Origin: Oscillospiraceae bacterium
Lineage (GTDB): Bacteria > Bacillota > Clostridia > Oscillospirales > Ruminococcaceae
NCBI GenBank assembly: GCA_029098085.1
Contig: JAQXNQ010000002.1
Span: forward strand, 1-5,218
Direction: 5' to 3'
DNA: 5,218 bases
Shown in pieces: positions 5,211 through 5,218 of this stretch. The stretch's first letter is position 1. Every line of letters begins with the position of its first letter. The notes beneath the pieces are model-generated. The model was not told where the DNA came from, did no database searches, and saw nothing but the letters and a program-made list of their open reading frames with translations. A program made the translations under genes and the position numbers.

Positions 5211-5218
5211 TTTTACAA

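Noticed and set aside
5189..5218. Possible promoter directly upstream of SBP-2
   Set aside because: TTGTAA and TCATAT at 17 bp match only 4/6 and 3/6, and the region includes the hairpin and conserved leader; transcription from further upstream is more likely.

Overview
The window carries parts of two LplABC-type carbohydrate ABC importer loci, all read from the minus strand (right to left). The base composition is GC-rich in genes and clearly AT-rich in the long gap. Ribosome sites are strong AAGGAGG types. The two lipoproteins begin MNKKILA and have a Ser/Thr-rich linker after the lipid-modified Cys. Together these point to a Gram-positive gut Firmicute, most like the Oscillospiraceae (Faecalibacterium, Gemmiger or Subdoligranulum relatives). 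The genus is an inference from protein style; there is no rRNA or other marker in the window.

Layout in transcription order. (1) Positions 5218-3464: a short leader with a small hairpin, then a complete 564-residue sugar-binding lipoprotein (SBP-2). It is closed by a strong intrinsic terminator (3406-3443) and a weaker second one (3321-3352). (2) Positions 3320-2388: a long AT-rich stretch with no convincing gene. It contains a 15-bp perfect palindrome sitting in a weak promoter-like spacing (3248-3278), repeated CTGACGA motifs, a good sigma-A-type promoter (2581-2609) and a leader of about 190 nt with two hairpins. (3) Positions 2387-1440 and 1423-518: two inner-membrane permeases of the LplB and LplC types, 16 nt apart. 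(4) Positions 517-1: an intercistronic hairpin, then the first 147 codons of a second sugar-binding lipoprotein (SBP-1), cut by the window edge.

The permease pair plus SBP-1 form a compact operon: the lipoprotein captures an oligosaccharide or glycoconjugate at the outer membrane face and LplB/LplC carry it in. No ATPase gene is present, so a shared MsmX/UgpC-type ATPase elsewhere probably powers import. SBP-1 and SBP-2 are close paralogues (about 60% identical over the comparable mature N-terminal part). They share a near-identical 36-nt leader and signal-peptide DNA, which suggests that permease-permease-SBP cassettes are duplicated in tandem and that a second permease pair lies just to the right of the window.

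No RNA gene, insertion sequence, CRISPR array or clearly new system was found. The items most worth checking are the regulatory structure of the long gap and the cassette duplication.
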